Source: Enterobacterales bacterium (GTDB lineage: Bacteria; Pseudomonadota; Gammaproteobacteria; Enterobacterales; Succinivibrionaceae). From it: a stretch of 17,470 nucleotides of DNA. The first letter of the stretch is position 1. Every line of letters starts with the position of its first letter. Location of the stretch: assembly GCA_900768635.1 (NCBI GenBank), contig CAAGDP010000115.1:1-17470 (forward strand). Reading direction: 5' to 3'. Made by a program: the position numbers and the translations under genes. The notes beneath the pieces were generated by a model that did no database searches, had not been told where the DNA came from, and saw only the letters and a program-made list of their open reading frames with translations. Below are positions 1-6,690 of this stretch, piece by piece.

Positions 1-120
1 CCAAATAATGTGATATTTACAAGAATAGACTATATTATGATTAGATTTATATTTTATTTTTTGCATAAATTGAATTATACAATAATTGATTAAATAATAC
101 GATAGATTTTAAATTTTTTG
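1..120. other. AT-rich stretch without a recognisable gene
   Basis: This segment is far richer in A and T than the rest of the window. One plus-strand frame is open from the left edge to a TAA at 91-93, but its composition looks like AT-rich chance sequence. A loose sigma70-like pair, TTGATT at 86-91 and TTAAAT at 109-114 with 17 bases between them, could drive the structured segment that follows. Each hexamer matches the consensus at only four of six bases, so in such AT-rich DNA this is weak. Confidence 0.4.
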
Positions 121-198
121 AGAAAGCCTTATATCCCAATAGCTAAAGCTAGGGGCTTTACGGCAGGGTTTGGTAAGAGGTCACTTACCAAGTTTTTT
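121..198 (+). ncRNA. Candidate small structured RNA or 3' UTR ending in an intrinsic terminator
   Basis: The plus strand can fold into a first hairpin in three parts: AAAGC (123-127) with GCTTT (155-159), CCC (135-137) with GGG (152-154), and TAGC (140-143) with GCTA (148-151) around a TAAA loop. A second hairpin at 169-192 is followed by six T residues. A structured body followed by a terminator with a U tail is the usual layout of an Hfq-type small RNA, and a weak promoter-like sequence lies just upstream. The end overlaps the last codons of the minus-strand Sel1 gene. It could equally be the 3' untranslated end of a gene left of the window. The folding is read from the sequence; the RNA itself is inference. 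Confidence 0.3.
169..198 (+). terminator. Intrinsic terminator, plus strand
   Basis: TTTGGTAAG (169-177) pairs with CTTACCAAG (184-192) through eight Watson-Crick pairs and one terminal T-G wobble, around the loop AGGTCA. Six T residues follow at 193-198. The T tract exists only on the plus strand, so it ends rightward transcription from the AT-rich left part. It overlaps the stop codon and last codons of the convergent Sel1 gene. Confidence 0.6.
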
Positions 199-1740
199 CA
201 GGAGTTCTTTTCTTTCTTTTTGAATATTTTCATCCGGATTGTTCTGATCCTGATCAAGGATCAGAACAGCATCATCATTGCGGTTCCGGGATATATAAAG
301 CTGCCCTAACAGTAGACAGGAGTTTTTTATACATCCGGCATCACTGGCCTGTTTCAGATATTTTTCCGCATCATTATTATCACAGGAGTCAAAAACTCCT
401 TTCAGACAACTTTCTCCCAGTGCCAGAGCGGCATCCGTATTTCCCAGTTGTGCTGCTGTACTTAATTCATACTGAGCTTTTTCCGGATCAGCTGTTCCGG
501 CAAGACCGTCCCGGTAAATGATTCCCAGCCAGTAATGACCTCCGCTGATCTGTTTTTGGGCAAGATGCTGGGCTATAGTCAGAGCTTCTTCCGGTTGAGG
601 AGAAAAATCTCTGCTGCCGGTAAGCAGATAAGGGATCTGACGCAGTGCACCATCATTATTTCCCAGAGCTGCGGCTCTTCGATACCATTTCATCATTTCC
701 CGGGAGTTCTGGGAAATGTACAGATCTCCAATGGCAATCATAGCATCACTGTTATTTTGCGCGGCGGCCTTGTGATACCACTTGGCGGCATAATCCAGAT
801 TGGGATTATCACCATACTGATAAATCCGTCCCAGTATATATTGAGCCCCGGGCTCGCCCAGATCTGCTGCTTTCTGGTAAAGTTTACGGGCAGACTTCCG
901 ATCCTGTTCAACCCCCTGTCCATATTCGTACATTTCACCGAGATAGAACATTGCCAGGGGATTTCCGGCACCGGCAGCCTTTGCCATCCACTGGAAGGCA
1001 AGTTTGTAATCTGCAGGAACATCAGTTCCCAGCGAATATGCTCTGCCTAAAGATAGCTGGGCGCTGATCACTCCATGCTTTGCTGCAGTAGTGTAGTAGT
1101 CTATGGCTAATCCCGGATCCTTGCTGGTTCCCCAGCCATTAATATACATCAAAGCCAGATTTGTCAGTCCGTCATAGTTGTGCTGCTGTATTCCTGATTT
1201 CCGGCACCAGGTTAATGCCCGCTCATAATCAGTATCTACGCCGGTACCGAAAAGATAAATGGAGCACAGGCGGAAGGTGGCCTCAGGGCTGTACTCGGCT
1301 TTCTTGTTAAGAGCCAGTCTGGAAAGCCACTCCAGAGCTTTTTTCATATTGATACGGGATTTTACACCGCCGCCGGTTAGATAATAATCTGCCAGTTCTT
1401 TTTGTGCCGCCGGATGAGATTGATATCCGGCCTTTTCCAGAAACTTTAAGCCCTCGGTAAGATTAGGACTGGCTCCAATACCATGGAGCTGCATATGTCC
1501 GACAAAATACCATACCAGAGGGTTGGAGCTGTCTTTTCCCTGATAACAGTCATTAAATGTACTGGTAAGATTTACGGAACGATCCTGAAGAGTAATGATT
1601 TTGGTACCGTTAATAATGCAATTTTCAGCATAGGTCTGGAGACTGGTTTCTTTATCTCCGGAAGCACAGGAAATATCTGCAGATAAAATGATTACAGCAG
1701 ATAACAGAGTTGCATTAGAAAAAAGGGATAACAGTTTCAT
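181..1740 (-). CDS. Secreted Sel1-repeat (TPR-like) protein
   Basis: A 519-residue protein made almost wholly of Sel1-like repeats, about ten units of the pattern A-x-x-x-LG-x-x-Y-x-x-G-x-G-x-x-x-D-x-x-x-A-x-x-W-x-x-x-AA (for example the unit with GEMYEYGQGVEQD). The family forms alpha-solenoids that act as protein-interaction scaffolds. The N-terminus is a typical Sec signal: MKLL, a hydrophobic stretch to about residue 21, and a likely cleavage after SCA at residue 26. It is not a good lipobox, because D is at -3 from the cysteine. The mature part has many cysteines, which could form disulfides in the periplasm. The ATG at 1738-1740 has no clear Shine-Dalgarno, so translation may depend on the upstream Sel1 gene 63 bases away. 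Its partner is unknown. Vibrio MotX, a flagellar T-ring protein, also has Sel1 repeats but is much shorter, so no symbol is given. Confidence 0.85.
   Translation of the reverse strand: MKLLSLFSNATLLSAVIILSADISCASGDKETSLQTYAENCIINGTKIITLQDRSVNLTSTFNDCYQGKDSSNPLVWYFVGHMQLHGIGASPNLTEGLKFLEKAGYQSHPAAQKELADYYLTGGGVKSRINMKKALEWLSRLALNKKAEYSPEATFRLCSIYLFGTGVDTDYERALTWCRKSGIQQHNYDGLTNLALMYINGWGTSKDPGLAIDYYTTAAKHGVISAQLSLGRAYSLGTDVPADYKLAFQWMAKAAGAGNPLAMFYLGEMYEYGQGVEQDRKSARKLYQKAADLGEPGAQYILGRIYQYGDNPNLDYAAKWYHKAAAQNNSDAMIAIGDLYISQNSREMMKWYRRAAALGNNDGALRQIPYLLTGSRDFSPQPEEALTIAQHLAQKQISGGHYWLGIIYRDGLAGTADPEKAQYELSTAAQLGNTDAALALGESCLKGVFDSCDNNDAEKYLKQASDAGCIKNSCLLLGQLYISRNRNDDAVLILDQDQNNPDENIQKERKELLKKLGK
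241..267 (-). repeat. Perfect 10-bp inverted repeat inside the 3' end of the Sel1 gene
   Basis: GTTCTGATCC (241-250) and GGATCAGAAC (258-267) are exact reverse complements around a 7-base loop. The repeat lies in the codons for the VLILDQDQNN stretch near the C-terminus. No T tract follows on either strand, so it is not a standard terminator. It could stabilise the 3' end of the mRNA or be a protein-binding site. Confidence 0.6.
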
Positions 1741-1763
1741 TTCAGTTTCTGAGAAGGACTGGA

Positions 1764-1790
1764 CAGATACAGCAGTGACGACTGTATCTG
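1764..1790 (-). repeat. Intercistronic hairpin between the two Sel1 genes
   Basis: CAGATACAG (1764-1772) and CTGTATCTG (1782-1790) are perfect 9-bp inverted repeats with a 9-base loop, filling much of the 63-base gap between the two Sel1 genes. There is no T run on either strand. A processing or stability element, or a partial attenuator setting relative expression of the second gene, is more likely than a full terminator. Confidence 0.55.
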
Positions 1791-1803
1791 CCGCAGGGAA
1801 GAA

Positions 1804-3027
1804 CTATTGCTGAGTATTATCTAAGGGTGAGAGAAGTATATCAACTTCGTTTTCAATATTGGCAATCTCCCCCTCGGAAAGTCCCATCTTGTACTTTTCA
1901 ATGCCGGCGGTAAAGCCTTTTACGCCTAGTTTGGAGGCAAAGTAGGCATAACGATAGGACTGGCGATGATCTACGGCAACACCGTCACCCAGATAGTACA
2001 TTTCTGCAAGGCGTGCCTGAGCAAGAGGAAAGGTTCTCTGAGCCGATTCTTCAAACCATCTGAAAGCTTCTTCCTTATGACCTTCGGAATACATAAAGGA
2101 TCCCAGCTTGTATTTGGCGAAGGAGGAGCCTAGATCGGCAGCATTCATATACAGGCGGTAAGCCACATTTTTATCCTGAGCTGTACCCATGCCCATTTCA
2201 TACATATAGGCAAGTTTTTTCAGAGCTTCCACATTGCTGGAAAGCAGAGGACTGCTCAGATATTCCATGGCCTTTTCATAATTTCTGGGAACGCCGATAC
2301 CGTCAAAGTAGGCACATCCCAATTCCATAACCGCTGCATCAATGCCATCCTGGGCAGCAATAGTAAGATTCCGGATATATTCATCCAGATTGCGGCCGGG
2401 AAAACGATTTTGCAAATAAGCCTGAGCCAGATTGTAATTAGCTTCCGTTACCCCCTGATCCGCAGCTTTTTTAAACCAGTTGATAGCCTGATAGTAATTG
2501 GCAGCACTTCGATTGGCGGTGTAGTAGTAAAGTCCCAGGGCACACTGAGCCTGAGCCATACCGGCGTTGGCTGCAATATAACAGTAAGCAAAAGCCTTGT
2601 TCCGATCCGGATTAACCCGATCTCCCGAGGCATACATATCGCTTAGTTCATATGCAGCCTGAGGGTAGTAGTGATTGGCAGCTTTGGTGATCCACATAAG
2701 AGCTTCGGTAGGATCCTGAGCGGTGCCAAATCCTGTTTCATACATTTTGCCGACTTTATATTCCGCTTCAGCAAATCCGGCATTGGCAGCCCGAAGCATC
2801 CAGTTGAATGCTTCCACCTTATTCACATTGCAACCCAGCCCCCGGCTGTACATACTGCCCAGCATTGCCCAGATCTGTGGCTCTTCATTTTCCATGGTGT
2901 ACTTAAGACAGTATTCAAATGCTCTGGTATAGTTTTCATTGTTGTAAAGGCGCTGGCATTCTTCCAAAGTTATGTTTTCTTCATTTCTCAGACCGATAGA
3001 TCTGGCAAAATGGTCAAATAGGCCCAT
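1804..3027 (-). CDS. Cytoplasmic Sel1-repeat (TPR-like) protein
   Basis: A 407-residue protein with about nine Sel1-like repeats, seen in units such as LGSMYSRGLG, VGKMYETGFGTAQD, LGCAYFDGIGVPRN and LAEMYYLGDGVAVDH, each followed by an A-x-x-W/Y-x-x-x-AA helix. There is no signal peptide (it starts MGLFDHFARSIG), so it should be cytoplasmic, unlike its neighbour. The ATG at 3025-3027 is supported by a good Shine-Dalgarno (GGGAGG on the minus strand, 3037-3042) nine to ten bases upstream. A short non-repeat C-terminal tail follows the last repeat. It is the first gene of a probable two-gene minus-strand unit, divergent from fliE. Sel1 proteins usually act as scaffolds or regulators; the partner cannot be read from the sequence. 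Confidence 0.85.
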   Translation of the reverse strand: MGLFDHFARSIGLRNEENITLEECQRLYNNENYTRAFEYCLKYTMENEEPQIWAMLGSMYSRGLGCNVNKVEAFNWMLRAANAGFAEAEYKVGKMYETGFGTAQDPTEALMWITKAANHYYPQAAYELSDMYASGDRVNPDRNKAFAYCYIAANAGMAQAQCALGLYYYTANRSAANYYQAINWFKKAADQGVTEANYNLAQAYLQNRFPGRNLDEYIRNLTIAAQDGIDAAVMELGCAYFDGIGVPRNYEKAMEYLSSPLLSSNVEALKKLAYMYEMGMGTAQDKNVAYRLYMNAADLGSSFAKYKLGSFMYSEGHKEEAFRWFEESAQRTFPLAQARLAEMYYLGDGVAVDHRQSYRYAYFASKLGVKGFTAGIEKYKMGLSEGEIANIENEVDILLSPLDNTQQ

Positions 3028-3091
3028 TCGGATTATCCTCCCAAAAGGAATTCTGCAGTATCAGCATTAATTTATATTCATAGTTGTATAG

Positions 3092-3372
3092 CTGATTATT
3101 CTAGATGCGACGGTACTTTTGACTGTTGCATCAAACTTTAAAAATCTTTTCCGAGTAAAGCTCAATCCTGTTGCTATAAAAAGTGATTCTAATAAAAATC
3201 CTTTGATAATAATGCCGTCTTTGTTGCAAAAATTCCAAAGGATATGGAATTGAATAACTGGCGGCATCCTGCAGGAGAGATGGTTCTTTTGTTCAGAAAA
3301 GTAATGGTCAAATCTGCCGGAGGCAACTTCGGATTTCTCGGTCGGCGGTTTTACTTCCCGGATGGGGAGTAA
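3092..3372 (+). pseudogene. Possible frameshifted gene remnant, unidentified
   Basis: After a TAG at 3089-3091, one plus-strand frame is open to a TGA at 3251-3253. A second frame, one base back, is open from 3196 to a TAA at 3370-3372. Joining them near the A-run at 3194-3198 gives about 93 residues that read more like protein than random sequence (SDSNKNP, then FDNNAVFVAKIPKDME, then KSAGGNFGFLGRRFYFP). There is no plausible start codon with a Shine-Dalgarno, and I do not recognise the family. It may be chance in moderately AT-rich DNA. Confidence 0.2.
3351..3372 (+). repeat. Hairpin upstream of the fliE promoter
   Basis: TTACTTCCC (3351-3359) pairs with GGGGAGTAA (3364-3372), eight Watson-Crick pairs and one T-G wobble, with a GGAT loop. 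Five T residues follow about seven bases later (3380-3384), so it could be a poor rightward terminator insulating the flagellar promoter. It also coincides with the stop of the possible gene remnant. Confidence 0.35.
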
Positions 3373-3503
3373 CCTGCTGTTTTTCGGGAGGATTTATGCG
3401 ATTTTACTGAGTCGATCATCAATTTGAGTCAGGTCTTATGTTACAATTCAGTGTTGATGTGCCATGAGTTTTAAATCCTTTGTTTCTGTGACTGCAGATA
3501 TTC

Positions 3504-3519
3504 TGGCATTCTTTATGCA
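3504..3519 (+). promoter_or_regulatory. Sigma54 (RpoN) -24/-12 promoter of fliE
   Basis: TGGCATTCTTTATGCA has the invariant GG (3505-3506) and GC (3517-3518) separated by exactly ten bases. It matches TGGCA and TGCW of the sigma54 consensus. The predicted start is near 3530, which leaves about 27 bases of leader before the fliE ATG. The heptamer ACTGCAG occurs on both sides of it (3491-3497 and 3522-3528); the downstream copy is part of the palindrome ACTGCAGT next to the predicted start. In polar-flagellate gammaproteobacteria the fliE operon is known to be RpoN-dependent and activated by an FlrC/FleR-type enhancer-binding protein. No enhancer site was identified. Confidence 0.8.
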
Positions 3520-3556
3520 AAACTGCAGTAAAAAACAGAAATGAGAGGACACGCAT

Positions 3557-3889
3557 ATGATTACGAATTTACAGGGAGCCGGCTCCATTCTTCAGGAACT
3601 TCAGGCTTTGCGCACTGAAGCTTCCGGTGTACAGCTGAATGCGACAACTGTCAATTCTGTACCTCAGTCTGATTTTGGAACTATGCTTCAGCAGGCTCTG
3701 GAAGGAGTGAACTCAACCATGGCCAAATCCGATGAACTTAAAACCAGATTTGATCTGGGAGATGAATCGGTAAGTCTTTCCGATGTAATGATTGCTTCCC
3801 AGAAATCATCACTGGCTTTTGAAGCGACGGTACAGATCCGCAACAAGTGCGTAGAAGCTTACAAACAGATTATGCAGATGCAGATATAG
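3557..3889 (+). CDS. fliE: Flagellar hook-basal body complex protein FliE
   Basis: A 110-residue protein with the FliE pattern: a variable N-terminus, then a conserved C-terminal half with SLSDVMIASQKSSLAFEATVQ and a final helix ending YKQIMQMQI. FliE is the small adaptor joining the MS-ring FliF to the rod, and one of the first substrates of the export apparatus. The ATG follows GAGAGGA (3543-3549) at seven bases, and the sigma54 promoter lies directly upstream, so it is the first gene of the operon. The length is normal for the family (about 100-110 residues). fliF follows after 21 bases. Confidence 0.95.
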   Translation: MITNLQGAGSILQELQALRTEASGVQLNATTVNSVPQSDFGTMLQQALEGVNSTMAKSDELKTRFDLGDESVSLSDVMIASQKSSLAFEATVQIRNKCVEAYKQIMQMQI

Positions 3890-3910
3890 CAGTATACAGG
3901 ATGGTAGTTT

Positions 3911-5653
3911 ATGGCTGACAGTCATGATTTGGTAACAACAGGAGTAACAGGTGATGTATCCTCGTCATCTGATGCCGTAAATTTGACGGATAAGCCTGCC
4001 GGATTTTTCTCCAATACCGATGTAGTCCGTCAAATAATTATCGTTCTTTCTCTGGCAATCACTCTGGTTGTCATTATTTACATTTTTTTCATAAGTAAAG
4101 CTCCGGAGATGCGTCCCCTGGGACAGTATGATTCTCAGGAACTTCTTACTGTGCTGGATGCTTTGGACAAGCATAAGGTGGAATATACCGTTGACAACAA
4201 TCGTGCCGGCGGTGTGGTATATGTTCCTGCCGAAAATTATCAGTCGGTTCTTCTTACTCTGGGAAAAGAAGGTGTTGATACCTCCCGGGGTGCCAATAAA
4301 AACGGGGATGAACTGATCCTTAAGGATTCCGGTTTCGGAGTCAGTCAGCGTCTTGAAAATGAGCGTCTTAAGCTCAGCCGGGAGCAGCAACTGGCCAAGA
4401 TGATTGAAGAAAATCAGAAGATCAGCAAAGCATCAGTTCTGCTGGCTATTCCCAAGGATAATGTTTTTGCCCGGGATAAAAGACTTCCTTCCGCCACTGT
4501 TATGCTTAATATTAAGAACGGATCCACGCTCAACCAGGAAAATGTGGATTCCATAGTTAATATTGTTGCCTCGGCTGTTCATGATTTATCACCTTCCAGA
4601 GTTACTGTTACCGATCAGCATGGCCGTCTTCTTAATTCCGGTTCCCAGGATATTTCAAGTATGGCCTCCAGAAAGGAATTTGAGCTGCAACAGCGGAAAG
4701 AGCAGGAATACAAGCAGAAAATTGATTCCATCCTTATTCCGGTACTGGGCATCGGAAATTACACTGCGGAAGTAGATGTGGTTTTGGATCTTACTCAGGA
4801 GGAAAAGACTGCCAAGACCTATAATCCTGATGCTGCCACAGTTCGTTCTGAAGCTACCCGGGAGGATATCAATCATTCACCGGCGGTGGGCGGTGTCCCG
4901 GGCTCCTTAAGTAATCAGCCACCTGCATCTTCTCAGATCCCGGAAACTCTTAAGGCTAATAATTCATCCGGCAATGCATTGTCCGGAGCTGCCGGATCTA
5001 TGAGCCGGGAAGCTACACGCAATTATGAAATCGACACGGTGATCACTCACAGATCCAAGAATTACGGTTCCGTATCAAAGCTTTCTGTGTCGGTGGGTAT
5101 TGATTATGTAGCTGTGGATGGTAAGGATCAGAAACAGCCCCGTACTGATGTGGAACTGGATAAAATCCGCAAACTTCTTGAGGGCGGACTGGGTATTGAT
5201 GCCGCCCGGGGTGATACTCTGGAGGTGGTGAGCGTACCGTTCACAGAGATGAAAATTGGTGATGATGTGGAAACTGTTCCGGTTTATGAACAGGAATGGT
5301 TCTGGCGCATTCTCAAGATTCTGGCTGCCGCGGTTATTGCAGTGGTAATTGTGATACTGGTAGTTAAACCTATGGTGATCAAACTGGTATCCGAAAAGAA
5401 TAAGCATGGTGAAGTTCCTCCTGTGGATCTGGACGATTCTCTTGCTCTGGAGGGAGATGATGATCTTCACCTTCTGGCACAGTCAGTGGAAAATAATGAT
5501 TCCGTATACAATGTTAAGAATGGTCAGGTGATCCTGCCTGATATACACAAGGATGAGGATGTGTTGCGGGCAGTGCGGGCCCTGGTTGCCAATGAACCTG
5601 ATTTGGCTGCCAAGGTTGTAAAAGACTGGCTTGATGAGGGGGTAAGCAAATAA
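3911..5653 (+). CDS. fliF: Flagellar MS-ring protein FliF
   Basis: A 580-residue inner-membrane protein that forms the MS-ring, the base on which rotor and export gate assemble. Visible layout: a cytoplasmic N-terminal tail, a first membrane helix at about 41-61, a periplasmic YscJ/FliF-type region with ring-building domains (including SQRLENERLKLSREQQLAKM), a low-complexity Ser/Asn/Pro-rich loop around residues 320-370, a second membrane helix at about 466-488 (after the WFWR), and a cytoplasmic C-tail. The last 30 residues (DEDVLRAVRALVANEPDLAA then VVKDWL) match the known FliG-binding segment. The ATG at 3911 is preceded by AGGATGGT; an ATG at 3901 is out of frame. It ends in TAATG, overlapping fliG by one base. 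Length and motifs indicate an intact gene. Confidence 0.96.
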   Translation: MADSHDLVTTGVTGDVSSSSDAVNLTDKPAGFFSNTDVVRQIIIVLSLAITLVVIIYIFFISKAPEMRPLGQYDSQELLTVLDALDKHKVEYTVDNNRAGGVVYVPAENYQSVLLTLGKEGVDTSRGANKNGDELILKDSGFGVSQRLENERLKLSREQQLAKMIEENQKISKASVLLAIPKDNVFARDKRLPSATVMLNIKNGSTLNQENVDSIVNIVASAVHDLSPSRVTVTDQHGRLLNSGSQDISSMASRKEFELQQRKEQEYKQKIDSILIPVLGIGNYTAEVDVVLDLTQEEKTAKTYNPDAATVRSEATREDINHSPAVGGVPGSLSNQPPASSQIPETLKANNSSGNALSGAAGSMSREATRNYEIDTVITHRSKNYGSVSKLSVSVGIDYVAVDGKDQKQPRTDVELDKIRKLLEGGLGIDAARGDTLEVVSVPFTEMKIGDDVETVPVYEQEWFWRILKILAAAVIAVVIVILVVKPMVIKLVSEKNKHGEVPPVDLDDSLALEGDDDLHLLAQSVENNDSVYNVKNGQVILPDIHKDEDVLRAVRALVANEPDLAAKVVKDWLDEGVSK

Positions 5654-6690
5654 TGGCTTCAACAGATCTTACCGAAGAGCAGATTCAGCTTTTATCCACC
5701 CTTTCGGGTTATGAGAAGGCTGCAGTATTGCTGCTCAGCCTTAATGAAGAAGATGCGGCACAGATATTCCGTCATCTGGAGCCGAAACAGGTACAGAAAC
5801 TTGGTATGACCATGGCTTCCATGTCTGATTTTTCTCATGAAAAGGTTAATGCAGTTCACCGGTGTTTTATTAATGATATTCAGAAACACTCTAGCATTGG
5901 TCTTGACGCTTCCGGATTTATTAAGGACGTTCTGGTTCAGGCTCTGGGTGAGGATAAGGCCAGCAATCTGGTGGAGCAGATTATTATGGGCTCCGGAGCT
6001 CATGGTCTGGATTCCCTGAAGTGGATGGATGCCCGTCAGGTAGCTGCTATGATTAAAAACGAACATCCCCAGATTCAGACTATTGTTCTTTCCTATCTGG
6101 ATCCGGAGCAGTCTGCGGAAATTCTCAGTGAATTTCCGGAACCGGTTCAACTGGATCTTATTTTGCGTATTGCCGATTTGGAGGAGGTTCAGCCTTCCGC
6201 CTTGCAGGAACTTAATGAAATTATGGAAAAGCAGTTTGCCGGTACAGCCGGCGCACAGACCGCCAAAATGGGTGGTCTGAAGTCGGCAGCTTCAATAATG
6301 AACTATCTGGATACCAGTATTGAAGGTCCTCTTATGGATGCTATCCGGGATGCTGACGAGGAAATGTCTCAGCAGATCCAGGACCTTATGTTTGTATTTG
6401 ATAATCTTATTGATGTGGATGATCGGGGTGTGCAGACTCTGCTGCGTGAAGTTCCCGGTGAACTCCTGCAGAAAGCTCTTAAAGGCTGTGACGATGCTCT
6501 TAAGGAAAAGTTTTTCAAAAATATGTCCAAGCGTGCTGCTGAAATGCTTAAGGAAGATCTCCAGGCTATGGGTCCTATCCGGATTAGTGATGTGGAAGCT
6601 GCGCAAAAGGAAATTCTTACTGTTGCCCGGCGTCTTGCTGACAGCGGCCAGATTGTACTTAGTGCTGCAGGCGGAGATAACTTCGTATAA
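5653..6690 (+). CDS. fliG: Flagellar motor switch protein FliG
   Basis: A 345-residue switch protein that links FliF to FliM and takes up torque from the stator. The N-terminal domain starts at about residue 15 (LSGYEKAAVLLLSL). The middle domain has the EHPQ motif at 137-140, used for FliM contact. The GG hinge (MGGLKSAA) precedes the C-terminal torque domain. There the charged torque helix is present (KNMSKRAAEMLKEDL), with E-D in place of the D-D pair of E. coli, so charge is kept. The ATG overlaps the fliF stop (TAATG) and has GAGGGGG ten bases upstream. It ends in another TAATG overlapping fliH, which suggests translational coupling of fliF, fliG and fliH. Confidence 0.97.
   Translation: MASTDLTEEQIQLLSTLSGYEKAAVLLLSLNEEDAAQIFRHLEPKQVQKLGMTMASMSDFSHEKVNAVHRCFINDIQKHSSIGLDASGFIKDVLVQALGEDKASNLVEQIIMGSGAHGLDSLKWMDARQVAAMIKNEHPQIQTIVLSYLDPEQSAEILSEFPEPVQLDLILRIADLEEVQPSALQELNEIMEKQFAGTAGAQTAKMGGLKSAASIMNYLDTSIEGPLMDAIRDADEEMSQQIQDLMFVFDNLIDVDDRGVQTLLREVPGELLQKALKGCDDALKEKFFKNMSKRAAEMLKEDLQAMGPIRISDVEAAQKEILTVARRLADSGQIVLSAAGGDNFV

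Larger units (their letters stand above)
3028..3556. other. Divergent intergenic region between the Sel1 pair and fliE
   Basis: About 530 bases separate the start of the minus-strand Sel1 gene from fliE. The region contains the Shine-Dalgarno of the Sel1 gene, a possible frameshifted gene remnant (3092-3372), a hairpin (3351-3372) and the sigma54 promoter of fliE (3504-3519). No intact gene longer than about 60 codons is convincing, and I could not assign a clear promoter for the Sel1 pair. Confidence 0.6.

Noticed and set aside
1..93. Frame open from the left edge to a TAA, as the end of a plus-strand gene
   Set aside because: It covers only 30 codons of extremely AT-rich sequence with poor composition (many I, F, Y, N), as expected by chance.
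118..309. Plus-strand 63-codon frame starting TTG
   Set aside because: It runs antisense through the Sel1 gene and through the terminator at 169-198, has no Shine-Dalgarno, and its tail is translated reverse complement of Sel1 codons.
3067..3267. Minus-strand 66-codon frame upstream of the Sel1 gene
   Set aside because: No Shine-Dalgarno, no recognisable pattern, and its end lies just before the Sel1 leader. The opposite strand reads at least as protein-like.
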